The notes beneath the pieces are model-generated. The model worked only from the letters and a program-made list of their open reading frames with translations. It ran no database searches and had not been told where the DNA came from. Of a stretch of 64,000 bases of DNA, positions 1 through 10,440 are shown piece after piece (position 1 is the first letter of the stretch; each line of letters starts with the position of its first letter). The stretch comes from Hippopus hippopus. Lineage: Eukaryota; Mollusca; Bivalvia; Cardiida; Cardiidae. The DNA lies in assembly GCA_946811185.2 (NCBI GenBank), contig OX328096.1, positions 68,137,345 through 68,201,344 on the forward strand. The letters run 5' to 3'. The translations under genes and the position numbers were made by a program.

Positions 1-9
1 AGAAATCTA

Positions 10-250
10 ATTTTTTACCAGACGAAAATATTCCAGACTGGTCTGTATAAAGATAGCACTTTCAGAACAAATTTAATGTAGTTCAAATGATGGAAATTGT
101 CTTTGTAAGGGAAGAAAACTTCGTGGAAAAAAAAAAAAGAACTGCTGGTTACCAGAATTTTCTCCTGTTTTCCTTAGTTTATTTTATTTTCTCGTCTACA
201 CAAGCTTTCAACTAGGACGGGACTAAATTTTTGCCATCTTGCAAAGGGTT
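10..250. mobile_element. Family D foldback (left end at both sides)
   Basis: TTTTTTACCAGACGAAAAT at the left. At the right, TCGTCTACACAAGCTTTCA and AAATTTTTGCCATCTTGCA read as the same end reversed. The core is CTGGTTACCAG at about 144. Confidence 0.6.
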
Positions 251-254
251 CATT

Positions 255-430
255 TCCCTTTTTCAATGGAGTAAAGGGATTTTATCTTCTCCGTCAATAT
301 TTCAACTTTATCTCCGATAATTTTTCATCGGACAGTGAGCGGGCTTTGCGTCCAGTGGTTCACAAACTTACCACAGCGTGTATGTGTTTGAATTAGGAAT
401 AATCTAGGAATTATTATTGGAAAATATACT
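255..430 (+). repeat. Dispersed repeat K, copy 1
   Basis: Shares CCGTCAATA, CGATAATTTTTCATCG, GCGTCCA and ACCAC.GCG.GT.TGTG with 2350-2520. Each copy directly follows family D sequence. Function unknown. Confidence 0.6.
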
Positions 431-466
431 TTAACGTACGAGTACAGTAGTTCCTTACTTTCTGTT

Positions 467-730
467 TGAGCTATGCTCTGTGGAAGGCGGATTTAATGTA
501 TCTGCAAAAAGTATCAACCCAGGTCAGCCTGCGCAGTCCGCGCAGGCTGACCTGTGTTGAAACTTTTAGCTATTGGTAAATTTTTGTGCATGTCAATGAA
601 CCATTGTTCCTCAAGATACAGTCGGTTGTTAAAGAAAATAAATTTTACGGATCCATAATTATATGATGACATTCTTCGTAAAATGCCTCACGGAGATGCA
701 TTTAGCCCCCTTTTGCCAGAACATGGCTCA
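467..730 (+). mobile_element. Family A element
   Basis: Ends GAGCTATGCTCTG and CAGAACATGGCTC. The internal hairpin has arms AGGTCAGCCTGCGC and GCGCAGGCTGACCT. The inner consensus CGGATCCATAATTAT and CACGGAGATGCATT are present. Confidence 0.9.
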
Positions 731-1054
731 AATATACTGTTTACATTCTAGTACTTTAAGTGGACTTTTCCTTTCTAACAATAATTAATTTAGCTTCAGT
801 AGATTTTTGTTGGTTTTTTTTCTCGACTTTTCAAGAACGACGGATATAGAAATTCTCTAGATTGATGTTCTTTTAATCGCTTTTTTGGATAATTTAAACT
901 CTTGTGGCACTCGAGGTTTCACCTGCCTGCATGATCCTGCGAGGTAATGTAAGTTGATTATTTCAATATTACGTAATTTTGTAAGTAGAATTTCAAGTAG
1001 GTTTGGAAGTGGATTCCTGTAACACGTTTCTCATCGTTTTGTTAATTTAATAAT
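731..1054. other. Unassigned, no gene seen
   Basis: AT-rich sequence without open frame, hairpin or family end that I can recognise. Confidence 0.5.
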
Positions 1055-1274
1055 TTAATTTCAATCCTTGTCCCGCTAAATAAGTTAAATGAAACGTTCG
1101 AGCCAATAGTAAAGAACCAAATAATGATATTTTAAACTAATTTTTTGGAGGAAAATATCTGCTTATCGGACAGTGTAGATCCAAGATCTGACTGCACGTT
1201 CTGTGCAGTCTGATCTTGGATCTTCACTGTCCGCGAAAGAACAGTGAGTCGTGCTTTGCAGCCTCAGGGTAAAG
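1055..1274 (-). mobile_element. Family B element
   Basis: Reversed family B: TCCCGCTAAATAAGTT at the left, a hairpin with arms CGGACAGTGTAGATCCAAG and CTTGGATCTTCACTGTCCG around GACTGCACGTTCTGTGCAG, and GCAGCCTCAGGGT at the right. The TTAA flanks are eroded. Confidence 0.8.
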
Positions 1275-1508
1275 GCATTTCGATTAAGGAAGGCAAAATT
1301 TCTTCAAGAAGTAGAATTACTCGAACGTTGAACTGAGACATTACGAGCATTTTCTCTATTGGCGGCAATGTTTTTTTAATCTTTCGTTATAAAATTGTTA
1401 AGTCGATTTTTTAAATTTTTTTTATTTGCTGCATTCTCTTTGTCTCTTTCTCTTTATAAAAATAGAAAATGTACATCTCAATAAATTGAACTCGTGTTGC
1501 ATACAAAG

Positions 1509-1754
1509 GAGCCATGCCCTGGCAAAAGGGGGTTTAATGCATTTTTTGGTGCATTATACCAAGCAAGTTATGATATAATTATGGATCAATAAAATCCGTT
1601 TTATCTAACAACCAACAGAATCTTAAAGTAGAATGGTCCTTGGACATGCAAAACACTTACAGAAAGGAAAAGGTATCGACCCATGTGAGCCTGCGTGGAT
1701 TGATCGGTACTCTTTCAACATGCATTAAACCGCCTTTTCGCAGAGCATGTCTCG
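1509..1754 (-). mobile_element. Family A element, hairpin degraded
   Basis: GAGCCATGCCCTGGCAAAAG at the left; CAGAGCATGTCTC at the right; ATTATGGATCAATAAAATCC inside. The right hairpin arm is largely lost (TGAGCCTGCGTGGATTGATC). Confidence 0.85.
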
Positions 1755-1873
1755 GATACATAACAGGGTCTTTTTTCCTGCTCTGTTTCTCTCGTGTCAT
1801 TCATAACGACTTTTACTATTTCCTTGAAATGTTTTCCCTTTTGCATCACTTGTGTTGGGTTTTTTTTTTTTAT

Positions 1874-2096
1874 GGTCTCTTTAACAGACGACAAAATGTA
1901 AACTCGTCCAAATTGAAAGATTTTGCAGACGACAAATTCAGCGTGGCTTAAATAATGGACATGTCCAAGAAAGGGTGGCTCAAATAATGAAACTCGTCCT
2001 AGAAAGGGTATAGGGAAATGCTTATTAGCCCTTTTCCCACAATGTTTTCAACAGTCTTTTACCCCAAAGTGATAAAGCACGGAATTGTTAGATTAA
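1874..2096 (+). mobile_element. Family D element
   Basis: TCTCTTTAACAGACGACAAA start, TTGCAGACGACAAATT, then CCCTTTTCCCACAATGTTTT; right end at TTAA 2093-2096. A 30-bp segment (ACTCGTCC...) is partly repeated inside. Confidence 0.75.
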
Positions 2097-2320
2097 CACT
2101 GTTACCTTATAATAGAATTCTTAGACATGTTCAATCGAATATTCGACATAATTATTGTAAATCAATGATTATGACTGGTTTTTGGAAGGGTATTAAAAAA
2201 AAAAAAAACATTGTGGGAAAAAGGAGAAAATGCTGGTTACCAGCATTTTCTCCTTTTCCCACGATGTTTTCAAAAGCCATTTACCCAAGGGTTGTTTACG
2301 CGAGGGACTGTTGGATTACG
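2093..2320 (+). mobile_element. Family D element abutting the previous one at a shared TTAA
   Basis: Starts at the TTAA 2093-2096 with CACTGTTACC. The core is GGAGAAAATGCTGGTTACC with its reverse. It ends near GGGACTGTTGGATTACG. Confidence 0.75.
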
Positions 2321-2349
2321 ATATAAATTCACTTTCACAGTAATCGCTT

Positions 2350-2520
2350 CAATATAAAGTAAAGGGTACATCTATATAGATTTATCTTGTCCGTCAATAC
2401 TTTTCGCCTCTGTTCGATAATTTTTCATCGAACAACGAGCTCGCGTCCATCACAGTTAAAACTGACCACGGCGCGTTTGTGTTAAGTTAAGATTAATTTG
2501 TGGGATGAACTATTTTGGAA
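2350..2520 (+). repeat. Dispersed repeat K, copy 2
   Basis: Homologous to 255-430 (see that entry), diverged by substitutions and small gaps. It lies right after the family D copy at 2096-2320. Confidence 0.6.
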
Positions 2521-2697
2521 AACAAAGTGTCTGAAATCTTGCTTTTTGTGATCTTTGGGACTAGAATAAGTTAATGAACCCATGCTAATTTTGTAAATGA
2601 TGAATTTGTTGAAATACACTTGAGATACATTGTTGGTGATTTTTTTGATACGACGTAAGTTGAATTTTGGTGTTCTTTCTCAACATTTACCTGAAAT

Positions 2698-2912
2698 AAG
2701 TCTAGTTGTAGCCTCATCCAAATTGAAATCATATGCATATGCAGAAGACAAATGAAATGTGGCTAGAATGCCTCTATTTGTCTTTCAAATGGAAGAGTAC
2801 GTTGTGGGTAAAGGAGAAAATGCTGGTTATCAGAATCTTTTCCTTTCCCCACATTTTTTTCAAAAGTTGTCTTCCATACGGGTCGTAAAAACAAATGACT
2901 GTTTGCTACAGA
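2698..2912 (+). mobile_element. Family D element, diverged
   Basis: ATGCAGAAGACAAATGAAAT, GTTGTGGGTAAAGGAGAAAA, TGCTGGTTATCAGAAT; the core is imperfect. Confidence 0.7.
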
Positions 2913-3241
2913 ACATAACAGAACATTTTATCTAATAAGACGTGTACAATGTGCATTGTCGAAATATGTAAGACAAACATGAATGTTAAATAGCTAAAGG
3001 TTTACGCTTTCAACACAATCTCAACAAATAATTACGTCATCTTCTCTCTAATATGCTGAGCGCCACTCTGTGAACTTTTGCTGACAGTGTAGCTTCAGAT
3101 CAGACTTTACAAACTATGCAGTGTTGTTTTGTCTCTACACATGTACATAAATATAGTGTGACTATTTTTTTTTCTGGGGAGGTGGTAAGGGGAGGTGTTA
3201 TACTCACCGGAACTGAAGCTCTTTTTGTGCAGCTAATTCAT
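2913..3241. other. Unassigned
   Basis: No gene or repeat identified. Confidence 0.5.
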
Positions 3242-3930
3242 TTCTTTACCAGACGGCAATTTTTTTTACTGGTCCAAATTGAAAACAGTTGCAGACGACA
3301 TACCAAAAGTGGTTCAAATGACGGGATTTGACACTCATGAGCAGGGTAGAAAACATTTTGGGGAAAGGAGAAAATGCTGGTCACCAGCATTTTCTCCTTT
3401 TCCTAAAATATTTTCACAAAAGCACTTTTTTTCAGAGTCGTTAAAGAAAATGTTTTGGGGAAATGAGAAAATGCTGGTCACCAGTATTTTCTCCTTTTCC
3501 TAAAATATTTTCACAAAAGCACTTTTTTTCAGAGTCGTTAAAGAAAATGTTTTGGGGAAATGAGAAAATGCTGGTCACCAGTATTTTCTCCTTTTCCTAA
3601 AATATTTTCACAAAAGCACTTTTTTTCAGAGTCGTTAAAGAAAATGTTTTGGGGAAATGAGAAAATGCTGGTCACCAGTATTTTCTCCTTTTCCTAAAAT
3701 ATTTTCACAAAAGCACTTTTTTTCAGAGTCGTTAAAGAAAATGTTTTGGGGAAATGAGAAAATGCTGGTCACCAGTATTTTCTCCTTTTCCTAAAATATT
3801 TTCACAAAAGCACTTTTTTTCAGAGTCGTTAAAGAAAATGTTTTGGGGAAATGAGAAAATGCTGGTCACCAGCATTTTCTCATTGTCCCAAAATGTTTTC
3901 AAAAGCACTTTTTTTCGGGATCTTTAAAAT
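3242..3930 (+). mobile_element. Family D element expanded by the 97-bp array
   Basis: The left end TTCTTTACCAGACGGCAA and internal TGCAGACGACA are normal family D sequence. The right end is GGGATCTTTAAA. Family D is normally about 225 bp; this copy is about 690 bp because of the array. Confidence 0.75.
3341..3925 (+). repeat. 97-bp tandem array of the family D hairpin core
   Basis: Six copies of a core containing CTGGTCACCAG start at 3377, 3474, 3571, 3668, 3765 and 3862, exactly 97 bp apart each time. The four middle copies look identical, with GAAAATGCTGGTCACCAG followed by TATTTTCTCC and then AAAATATTTTCACAAAAGC. The first and last units differ and join to normal family D flanks. This is an internal amplification of one element's central palindrome. 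Confidence 0.95.
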
Positions 3931-4631
3931 TCGACGAAATCATGGTCAGACCGCATATTGCTGTGAATCTACACCGTCTGATACTTTATGAAATGCTCTG
4001 TCTCGGAAAAATGCATGGAATCGGGATTCCTTACTCTTGTGTCAGTTATTCAGTTTACTACAGTATGTTTGAAAATTCTTGCAAGTTTTTCCTTGAGAGA
4101 AATGATGTGAGTTGGTGGAAGTTTTACTTTTATCATTCTTCATTGGTTATTAGCAGTTGGGCGAGGGGTGTTAATGTTTTACATTAAAATATTGAAGGAA
4201 AAAAACACAAATATCACAAATTTTCTTGCCGAGAGATGCGATGTAAACTCGATTGCAGAAAAAAGTCATAAAACAGGCAGCTAGTGTTTGTTTCTTTTAA
4301 ATATCTAAAATTTTATGGACAAAAATGTATGCACAGAAACCTCGAAAAGATAGATGCTCAAGTTTTTATCTTATTTTCACTCCATGACGCTATGTGAACA
4401 GTTTTAAAGTTTCATATTTACTTTAAAGATAACCGCTGGATTAGTCAGTAGTGTATGTCCTTTGATTTTAAAGATTATTAAATATTTGGAGGTTAAACAC
4501 GGTTTGTACAACTTATCATTTTCAGCTTATTATCTGCAAAATCGATCTTTGCTCTGTTTTAGCTGTCAATTTAAAACAAAAACGAGGGAAAACATTGCTT
4601 GAAAAGTAGTAATTGCTTGTTTCAAGCAATA
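3931..4631. other. Unassigned
   Basis: AT-rich. Short frames only (longest about 80 codons), with no recognisable product. Confidence 0.5.
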
Positions 4632-4870
4632 AAGCCATGCTGTGTGAAAAGGAGGCTCAATGCATATGCAAAAAGTATCAAACCATGTCAGCCTGCACAG
4701 TTCGCGCAGGGTGACATGGGTCGAAACTTTTCGTTATTGGTCAATTTTCTGCATGTCCAAGGATCACCCGATGATTCAATCGGATGTTGAAATGGATTTT
4801 CAGGCATCCATAATTATGTGATGACTTGCTTGAGATGTATTAAACGCCCTTTTGACAGAGCATGGCACAA
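4632..4870 (+). mobile_element. Family A element
   Basis: Hairpin arms CCATGTCAGCCTGCACAG and GCGCAGGGTGACATGG: the 'ATG/CAT' form of the arm, where other copies have 'AGG/CCT'. End CAGAGCATGGCACA. Confidence 0.85.
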
Positions 4871-5033
4871 TTAATTCTTTTCCAAGTTGTCAAGGACAGT
4901 TTTGTAGAATGAAAAACAAACTATTTCCCTTTCCTTCAGATATTTCTCCGTGCCAGTTTTTGTACTACATTGCACTCAGTCGTTCACCCGAAAATAGGAC
5001 ATACAGATAGACATACTATATTACGTATACATA

Positions 5034-5284
5034 TGAGCCATGCTCTGTGAAAAGGGGGCTTAATGCATCTGCGAAAAGGATTGACCCAGGTCAGCCTGCA
5101 GGCTGACCCAAGTCGAAACTTTTCGCTATCAGTCAATTTTCTGTATGTCAAAGTACCACTCTTCCTCCAGATTCAGTCATTCATTAGACTAAGTGGATTC
5201 TGTGGATCCCTAATACTGTGATGACTTGCTTGGTATTATGCATCACGGAGATGCATTAAGCCCCCTTTTGTCAGAGCATGGCTC
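5034..5284 (+). mobile_element. Family A element with shortened hairpin
   Basis: Clear ends (TGAGCCATGCTCTGTG / CAGAGCATGGCTCA), but the loop is lost: CAGGTCAGCCTGCAGGCTGA, an arm-to-arm deletion at the palindrome centre. Confidence 0.9.
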
Positions 5285-5642
5285 ATATACATGTATCTTG
5301 TAATACAAAAAATAATTTTACGCCGGATCAAAGTCATTTACTGTAAATTTGCTTCATGAACTAATAGGTTTGACAGCATCTTTACAAAGTGGAACATCAT
5401 TTCAGAACAAAAACTGTAGCTCACATCATCTGTATGAAATATGGACAATGATCAGCTCACGCTGCGTCCATGGACTAATCTCTATGCCTGCTCTGTTGGG
5501 GCTCGTATGTTGTTTCCTTTCTCAAAGAGGATTGATCGTGACTCTTTCAGTGCCATATATAAACTCGACCTCTTTCGACGGTCTGAAAATACAATACTAA
5601 AAGCCCAGAAAGAATATTTATCTTCTAAGCTTGACTATACTA

Positions 5643-5710
5643 GCGGACGGTATAGATCCAAGATCAGACTGCACGTTCTGTGCAGTCTGATCTTGATCTA
5701 TGCCGTCCGC
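5643..5710. repeat. B/F-type hairpin
   Basis: GCGGACGGTATAGATCCAAG and TTGATCTATGCCGTCCGC flank GACTGCACGTTCTGTGCAGTC. Probably the core of a family F copy (about 5560-5780) with unclear ends. Confidence 0.75.
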
Positions 5711-5837
5711 AAAAGCCCATGATTTGGATACGGCGCCGCAAGCGTCAACAGATCTGAGTGCTTTACAGATTAAACTGGCGTTGTCAGGTTGGGATAAAGA
5801 TCAGCACACTTTGTGTTATCTCCAAACATATCTAACA

Positions 5838-5893
5838 GCGTAGATCTACGATCAAACTGCACGTTTTTGCTATCTGATCTCGATCTACATTGT
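5838..5893. repeat. Degraded B/F-type hairpin
   Basis: GCGTAGATCTACGATCAAAC and GATCTCGATCTACATTGTTC flank GCACGTTTTTGC. Confidence 0.55.
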
Positions 5894-5932
5894 TCCCAAA
5901 CAAGAGCTCACTAGCAAAAATTTCTAAAGCCG

Positions 5933-6182
5933 TCTATAGGACTCTTAAGGTTACCCAATCACTATACAGTCCCGAGTTTAAACGACATTGAGAAAGAAGA
6001 CTTATGAAAACATTGTAGAAAAAAAGAAAATGCTGATACCCAGAATTTTCTCTTTTTTCCACAATGTTTTCTACTCTTTTAAAAACAGTTTTCAATATTT
6101 TAGTCACATTTATTTTGTCGTCTGCGGATGGTTTCAATTTGGACATGTCTAAAATTATGTCGTTTGGTAGAGAATTAAAGGG
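5933..6182 (-). mobile_element. Family D element
   Basis: CAGTCCCGAGTTTAAACGAC at the left; TTTTGTCGTCTGCGGATGG and TGTCGTTTGGTAGAG at the right. The core is GAAAATGCTGATACCCAG. Confidence 0.8.
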
Positions 6183-7017
6183 CTTGTATGTAGGTGGACA
6201 GTTTATGATAATATCATGTCCGAAATAACTTGACCTTTAATTCTTGTCGATTTTTGACACACCATATGTGCCCAGATAATCCTGTTTATCTCTTTGTTGA
6301 TGTTTAGTTTTAAAGTTCCATTAGAGGGTGTGAAATAGGACTGGTAGACTGGTCTGGCAACCAATATACGTAAGTGAGAGAGAGAGAAGAGGGAAGGAAA
6401 AGAAGGACAGGCAAGCAGACAGACAGACAGACAGACAGACAGATGAAATGGTTATAAAACAGCCTTTATTTTAAAGTAAGCAAAATTCTTGCCCATGATT
6501 CTTTTTTATATGACCAGCTTCTTTAACTGCAACATCATCTGTTACAGGATGTTCAAAATTGTTTGTCTTTATCATGAAATTGCCGGATTTTTTTTGTGGG
6601 GGGACGTCACAATCTCCAACAGGAAGTTTAAATTTGTTTGTATGCATTTTGTGATTGCCAGTTTCCCTAACTGGCATCATCGTTTACATCAGGATGTTGA
6701 AAATCGTCCGCCTGCATTACTGCATTACAGGCTAGCAGGTTTCTTTAGATTGCGCCGACTTCTATGGGAAGTTAAAATCTGTTTGCCTGCATCAAAGGTG
6801 CTCAGAATTTTATAATAAAGGTTCTGACATCGTAAACTACAATATTTCAAAATGGAAAACCAGCAGAATATAAGGCCGAATACAAGATAACATGTGAAAA
6901 GGCCGTTTCATTGTTTCAATAATTATTTTGCAAAAGATAAATTTATTATTATCAAAATGGTTTCAAAACTATAGTCCACAGCAAGAAATTGTCCTCTAGG
7001 TAATAGTGTGTTAGCTG
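6183..7017. other. Unassigned with a short GACA repeat
   Basis: Contains (GACA)n at about 6413-6443 and a GA-rich run at 6374-6388. Two partially similar blocks (about 6525-6600 and 6655-6715: CATC(A)TCTGTTACAGGATGTTC-like) hint at a small local duplication. No gene. Confidence 0.5.
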
Positions 7018-7230
7018 TACTAGACAACAAAACTTTGATCTGGTCCAAATTTAAAGTATTTGTACAGGACAAAATATATGCACCACAAATGATGTGAGTT
7101 GTCTGTGAAAGGATAGAAAAAAAAATATTGGTACAAAGGAGAAAATGTTGGTTACCAGCATTTTCTTCTTGTCATTATTGTTTCCCAAAGCCTTCTTTTG
7201 TTTAAACGAGGTTGTCTGGTAAAGGGTTAA
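7018..7230 (+). mobile_element. Family D element
   Basis: Core GAGAAAATGTTGGTTACCAG at about 7140. The right end GTCTGGTAAAGGGTTAA closes at TTAA 7227-7230. Confidence 0.8.
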
Positions 7231-7722
7231 GTCGGAAAGTCTCGTTCGGTGTTACTGTCCGACAGAAAAGACAGCGTAATCGTTTATTTGCATGTAAAAT
7301 AGACATTGGTTTATGTTATGTGATCACACAATACTCATTCAGTTCAAAGAAATAAGGAGACCAAGGCCGAAATGATGGGGAACTATTTTGCTTGCAATAT
7401 ACATCCGCGTAAATTTTAAAGTAGGCGAAGCAAACTATCTACATGCATTGTGTGCTCTCGTGTAAAACAGAGAAATTACGACTGAAGTCAAAGACGAAAG
7501 GGAGGGGGACTATTTTGTCTATGACTACTTTGTCTTTAAGGGGTATACATCCGCGTCGATCTTAAACTAAGCCAAAACAAATTATCTGTGTTCTCATGTT
7601 TTGTCACGAATGACACTCTGGGCGAAATAATTTTCATAGAAATGATTGACAGTAATTCATATTTGTCGTTCTCTTTATCGTTCTGTTTGTTTGTATATTT
7701 GTTTGTTTATTAGTTTATCTAT
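7231..7722. other. Unassigned with an internal imperfect duplication
   Basis: AGGGGGACTATTTTG / GGGGAACTATTTTG and ATACATCCGCGT..TTTTAAA/CTTAAA occur twice (about 7378-7415 and 7502-7570), which suggests a diverged tandem copy. No gene. Confidence 0.4.
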
Positions 7723-7930
7723 TGGTTTCAATAGGGCTTTTTGCGACGCTTTCAACAACATTGTAGATATATAACGGCGACAGTTAACTTATTCATCTTT
7801 ACCTCGGTTTCACTAGTACCAGGCTAAGGCTTTGTGCACAGCGCCCTGTCCAAAAACACTTCGTCGTCACCTGCCAGCGGGATTCGAAACAGGGATTTCT
7901 AAGTGACAATGCCAACACTTTGATGGTTAG
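7723..7930 (-). mobile_element. tRNA-derived SINE, diverged
   Basis: Reversed tail GCGACGCTTTCAACAACATT and GCGGGATTCGAAACAGGG (reversed B box), then AAGTGACAATGCCAACAC. Confidence 0.6.
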
Positions 7931-8100
7931 ATACTTTTATCTCGGCTGTTTTCTGCGTATGCATCTGCGTCGTGCGAAACTTTCGCATGTTGGTGTACCT
8001 ATATGTGTTGTTACAAAAGACAGTTACACTTAACTTAGGCTAGTTGTATATTCAAACTGAGAACCAATGCTGGAAGAGTAGTTAATGCTCAAAATATTCG

Positions 8101-8362
8101 ATTCAGTGCTCTGGCAAAAGGAATTTAAATGCATCTCCGTGATGCATTATACCAAGCAAGTCATCATACAAATATGGATCCATAAAATCCATTTTGTCTA
8201 AAAACCGACCAAATCATGAAATAGACTGGTCCTTTGACATGCAGAAAATTTACAAATGGCAAAAAGTTTCGACTCGTGTCAGCCTGCGCGGACTGCGCAG
8301 GCTGACATGAGTCGATACTTTTTGCAGATGCATGAAACCCCCTTTTCACATAACATGACTCA
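8101..8362 (-). mobile_element. Family A element
   Basis: Hairpin arms GACTCGTGTCAGCCTGCGC and GCGCAGGCTGACATGAGTC; ATGGATCCATAAAATCC; right end TAACATGACTCA. Confidence 0.9.
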
Positions 8363-8555
8363 TTTATTAAAGGTCATGCTTCTTTTTCTCTGATAAAGCA
8401 AATGCAGCCGAGTCTTGGCAACTGTATACCGTCCTCTTGTTAATACGATTTTTTTTTCTGAATAGCATAGTAAGGTCAACTTGAAAGATGGAAACTTTGA
8501 TAAGCACGTAATAACGTGACAAAATCAAACGAAAATTAAATGAGGTACATTTATT

Positions 8556-8680
8556 TTTTATCTTTAGAAAGGTAGAAAACATTGTGAAAAATAGAGAAAA
8601 TACTGGTTACCAGCATTTTCTCCTTTCCCCATAATGTTTTCATTTTTTTTTTTTTTTTTCCGTAGGTCGTAAAAGCACTG
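8556..8680 (+). mobile_element. Family D fragment with poly-T
   Basis: AAAATACTGGTTACCAGC core, then TTTTCATTTTTTTTTTTT and GGTCGTAAAAGC. The outer left part is missing. Confidence 0.7.
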
Positions 8681-8934
8681 GATGGGGTGTGAAGGGTCGG
8701 AAAACCCTCATCTGAGGTAATAGGTTCGAAAACAGCGGGCTGAAAAAAAAACGATCAGAAATATTTCCAAGGAAAACCTTAGGTGTATCTTAAATCGGAG
8801 GTCTGGTCTTTTGATATGGTGCGATAAAATATCTATCTATCTTTATTTTGACATATTTATTCTCATATTTATTATATTTACTTTTTTATTGTTTATGTTT
8901 TATATCAGTGACATAGCGTGATTCACTCTAATTC

Positions 8935-9055
8935 TATGAGAGCTAACCCTTAGAGCGCATTTAACCACCCTAGTTGCTTTTGTGGATTGTGACGATCAAG
9001 ATCAGACAGCGCTATACGTGCAGTGTGATCTTTAATTCACACTGTCTGCTCTGCT
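8935..9055 (+). mobile_element. Family F fragment
   Basis: CTAACCCTTAGAGCGCATTT start and a diverged hairpin (ATCAAGATCAGACAGC ... GTGCAGTGTGATCTT). Confidence 0.55.
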
Positions 9056-9102
9056 AACGCATTCTGGAAAAAAGCAACCTTGAAACTAATACCATTGATA
9101 AT

Positions 9103-9366
9103 TGAGACATGCTCTGTGAAAAGGGGGCTTAATGCATCTGCGAAAAGTATCGACCCAGGTCAGCCTGCGCAGTCCGCGCAGGCTGACCTGGGCCGAAACT
9201 TTTCGCTATTGGCAAATTTTCTATATTTCCCAAGGACCAGTCTACCTCATGATTTAGTCGATCGATCAAAAAAGGGGCTATTATGGATCAATAACTATGT
9301 GAAGGCCTAATTGGTATAATGCATCACGGAGACGCATTAAGTCCTCTTTTGCCAGAGCATGGCTCA
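9103..9366 (+). mobile_element. Family A element
   Basis: Arms GACCCAGGTCAGCCTGCGC and GCGCAGGCTGACCTGGGC; end CAGAGCATGGCTCA. Confidence 0.9.
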
Positions 9367-9457
9367 ATTTTTTTGAACAATTATCTTTTTTTTTTTGCTG
9401 AAAGTATCTGCTTGGCCTATTCGGCGTTCTAAGGATTTTTTTTTTTTTTAAAATAAG

Positions 9458-9930
9458 CCATGCCCTGGCAAGAGGCGGTTTAATGCATCTCCGTTATGCG
9501 TGATACCAAGCTAGTCTTAAACCTTAGGCTGCTTAGCGCAACTCAAGGACCTTTTGCGGACAGTGTAGATCAAGATCAGACTGCACAGAACCTGCAGTCT
9601 AGTCTTGGATCTAAACTGTGTGATGGGGAGATATCTTTTCTCCAAAAATGCCTTTGAAATTGCAAAACTTGGGTTTTTTTTTTTCAGTTTGAAAGTATCA
9701 TTTCAATTATTTAGCCGGATAAGGGTTAACAGCGTTATGGATCCATAAATTTCATTTTGTCGAACAATCGACTGAATCATAAGGTAGACTGATCCTTTGA
9801 CATACAGAAAATTCACCAAAAGCAAAAAGTTTCGATCCAGGTCAGTCTGCGCGGAGTGCACAGGTTGACCTGGGTCGATAATTTTTTACAGATGCACTTA
9901 ATCCTCTTTTTCACAGAGATTTGCTCAAAT
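9458..9930 (-). mobile_element. Family A element interrupted by a family B insertion
   Basis: The left part ATAAGCCATGCCCTGGCAAG to TACCAAGCTAGTC stops at 9516. It resumes at 9730 with CAGCGTTATGGATCCATAA and runs to GAGATTTGCTCA. The hairpin (GGTCAGTCTGCGCGGAG) is slightly decayed. Confidence 0.9.
9517..9729 (+). mobile_element. Family B element, TTAA-flanked, nested in family A
   Basis: TTAA at 9517-9520 and 9726-9729. Inside: ACCTTAGGCTGCTTAGCGC at the left, CGGACAGTGTAGATCAAGATC hairpin, TTATTTAGCCGGATAAGGG at the right. The TTAA duplication and CCCTT-type termini suggest mobilisation by a piggyBac-type transposase (inference). Confidence 0.92.
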
Positions 9931-10043
9931 ATTTTTAACTTAAAGATTTCATTTGGATACCCGGTTTCGTTTTTAGTGTCTAATGCTCTTTCTGACGATT
10001 TTTCAAAACCTTGTTGGATGCTAGTGCGACAAAATGGGCTCTT

Positions 10044-10205
10044 GCGGACAGTGTAGATTCAAGATCAGACTGCACAGAAAGTGCAGTCTGATCTTGGATC
10101 TACACTGTCCGATGCTGGGGGACTTTTCCATTTAAAAGATATTTAACTGTGCAATTTTTAAAGTTTGATTCTTGGCTGGAAGGCATCGTTGAAGTTATTC
10201 AAGTA
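10044..10205 (+). mobile_element. Family B remnant with intact hairpin
   Basis: GCGGACAGTGTAGATTCAAG and CTTGGATCTACACTGTCCG; loop GCACAGAAAGTGC. Only faint right-end similarity remains. Confidence 0.7.
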
Positions 10206-10224
10206 TGTAGTTTAACTCTGATCA

Positions 10225-10440
10225 AGACGACAAAATTTTAGACTCGTCGAAGTAGAAGGCATTTGAAGATGACAAATTAACTTTAAGTGGTGGAATTTGT
10301 CTTCAGAAGCGTAGAAAACATCATGGAAAAGGGAGAGAAATCTGGTAACAAGCATTTTCTCCTTGTCCCACACTATTTTCTATCCTTTTACAGGCAAAAA
10401 CTACATCATTTGGGCTACACTGGTTGCTCAGACTAGTTGA
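10225..10440 (+). mobile_element. Family D element, diverged
   Basis: AGACGACAAAATTTTAGACT start; core TCTGGTAACAAGCATTTTC is asymmetric. The right side reads CTATCCTTTTACAGGC, more like a reversed left half. Confidence 0.7.

Noticed and set aside
3341..3925. CRISPR array
   Set aside because: The regular 97-bp unit has no unique spacers; the whole unit is repeated, and the genome is eukaryotic.
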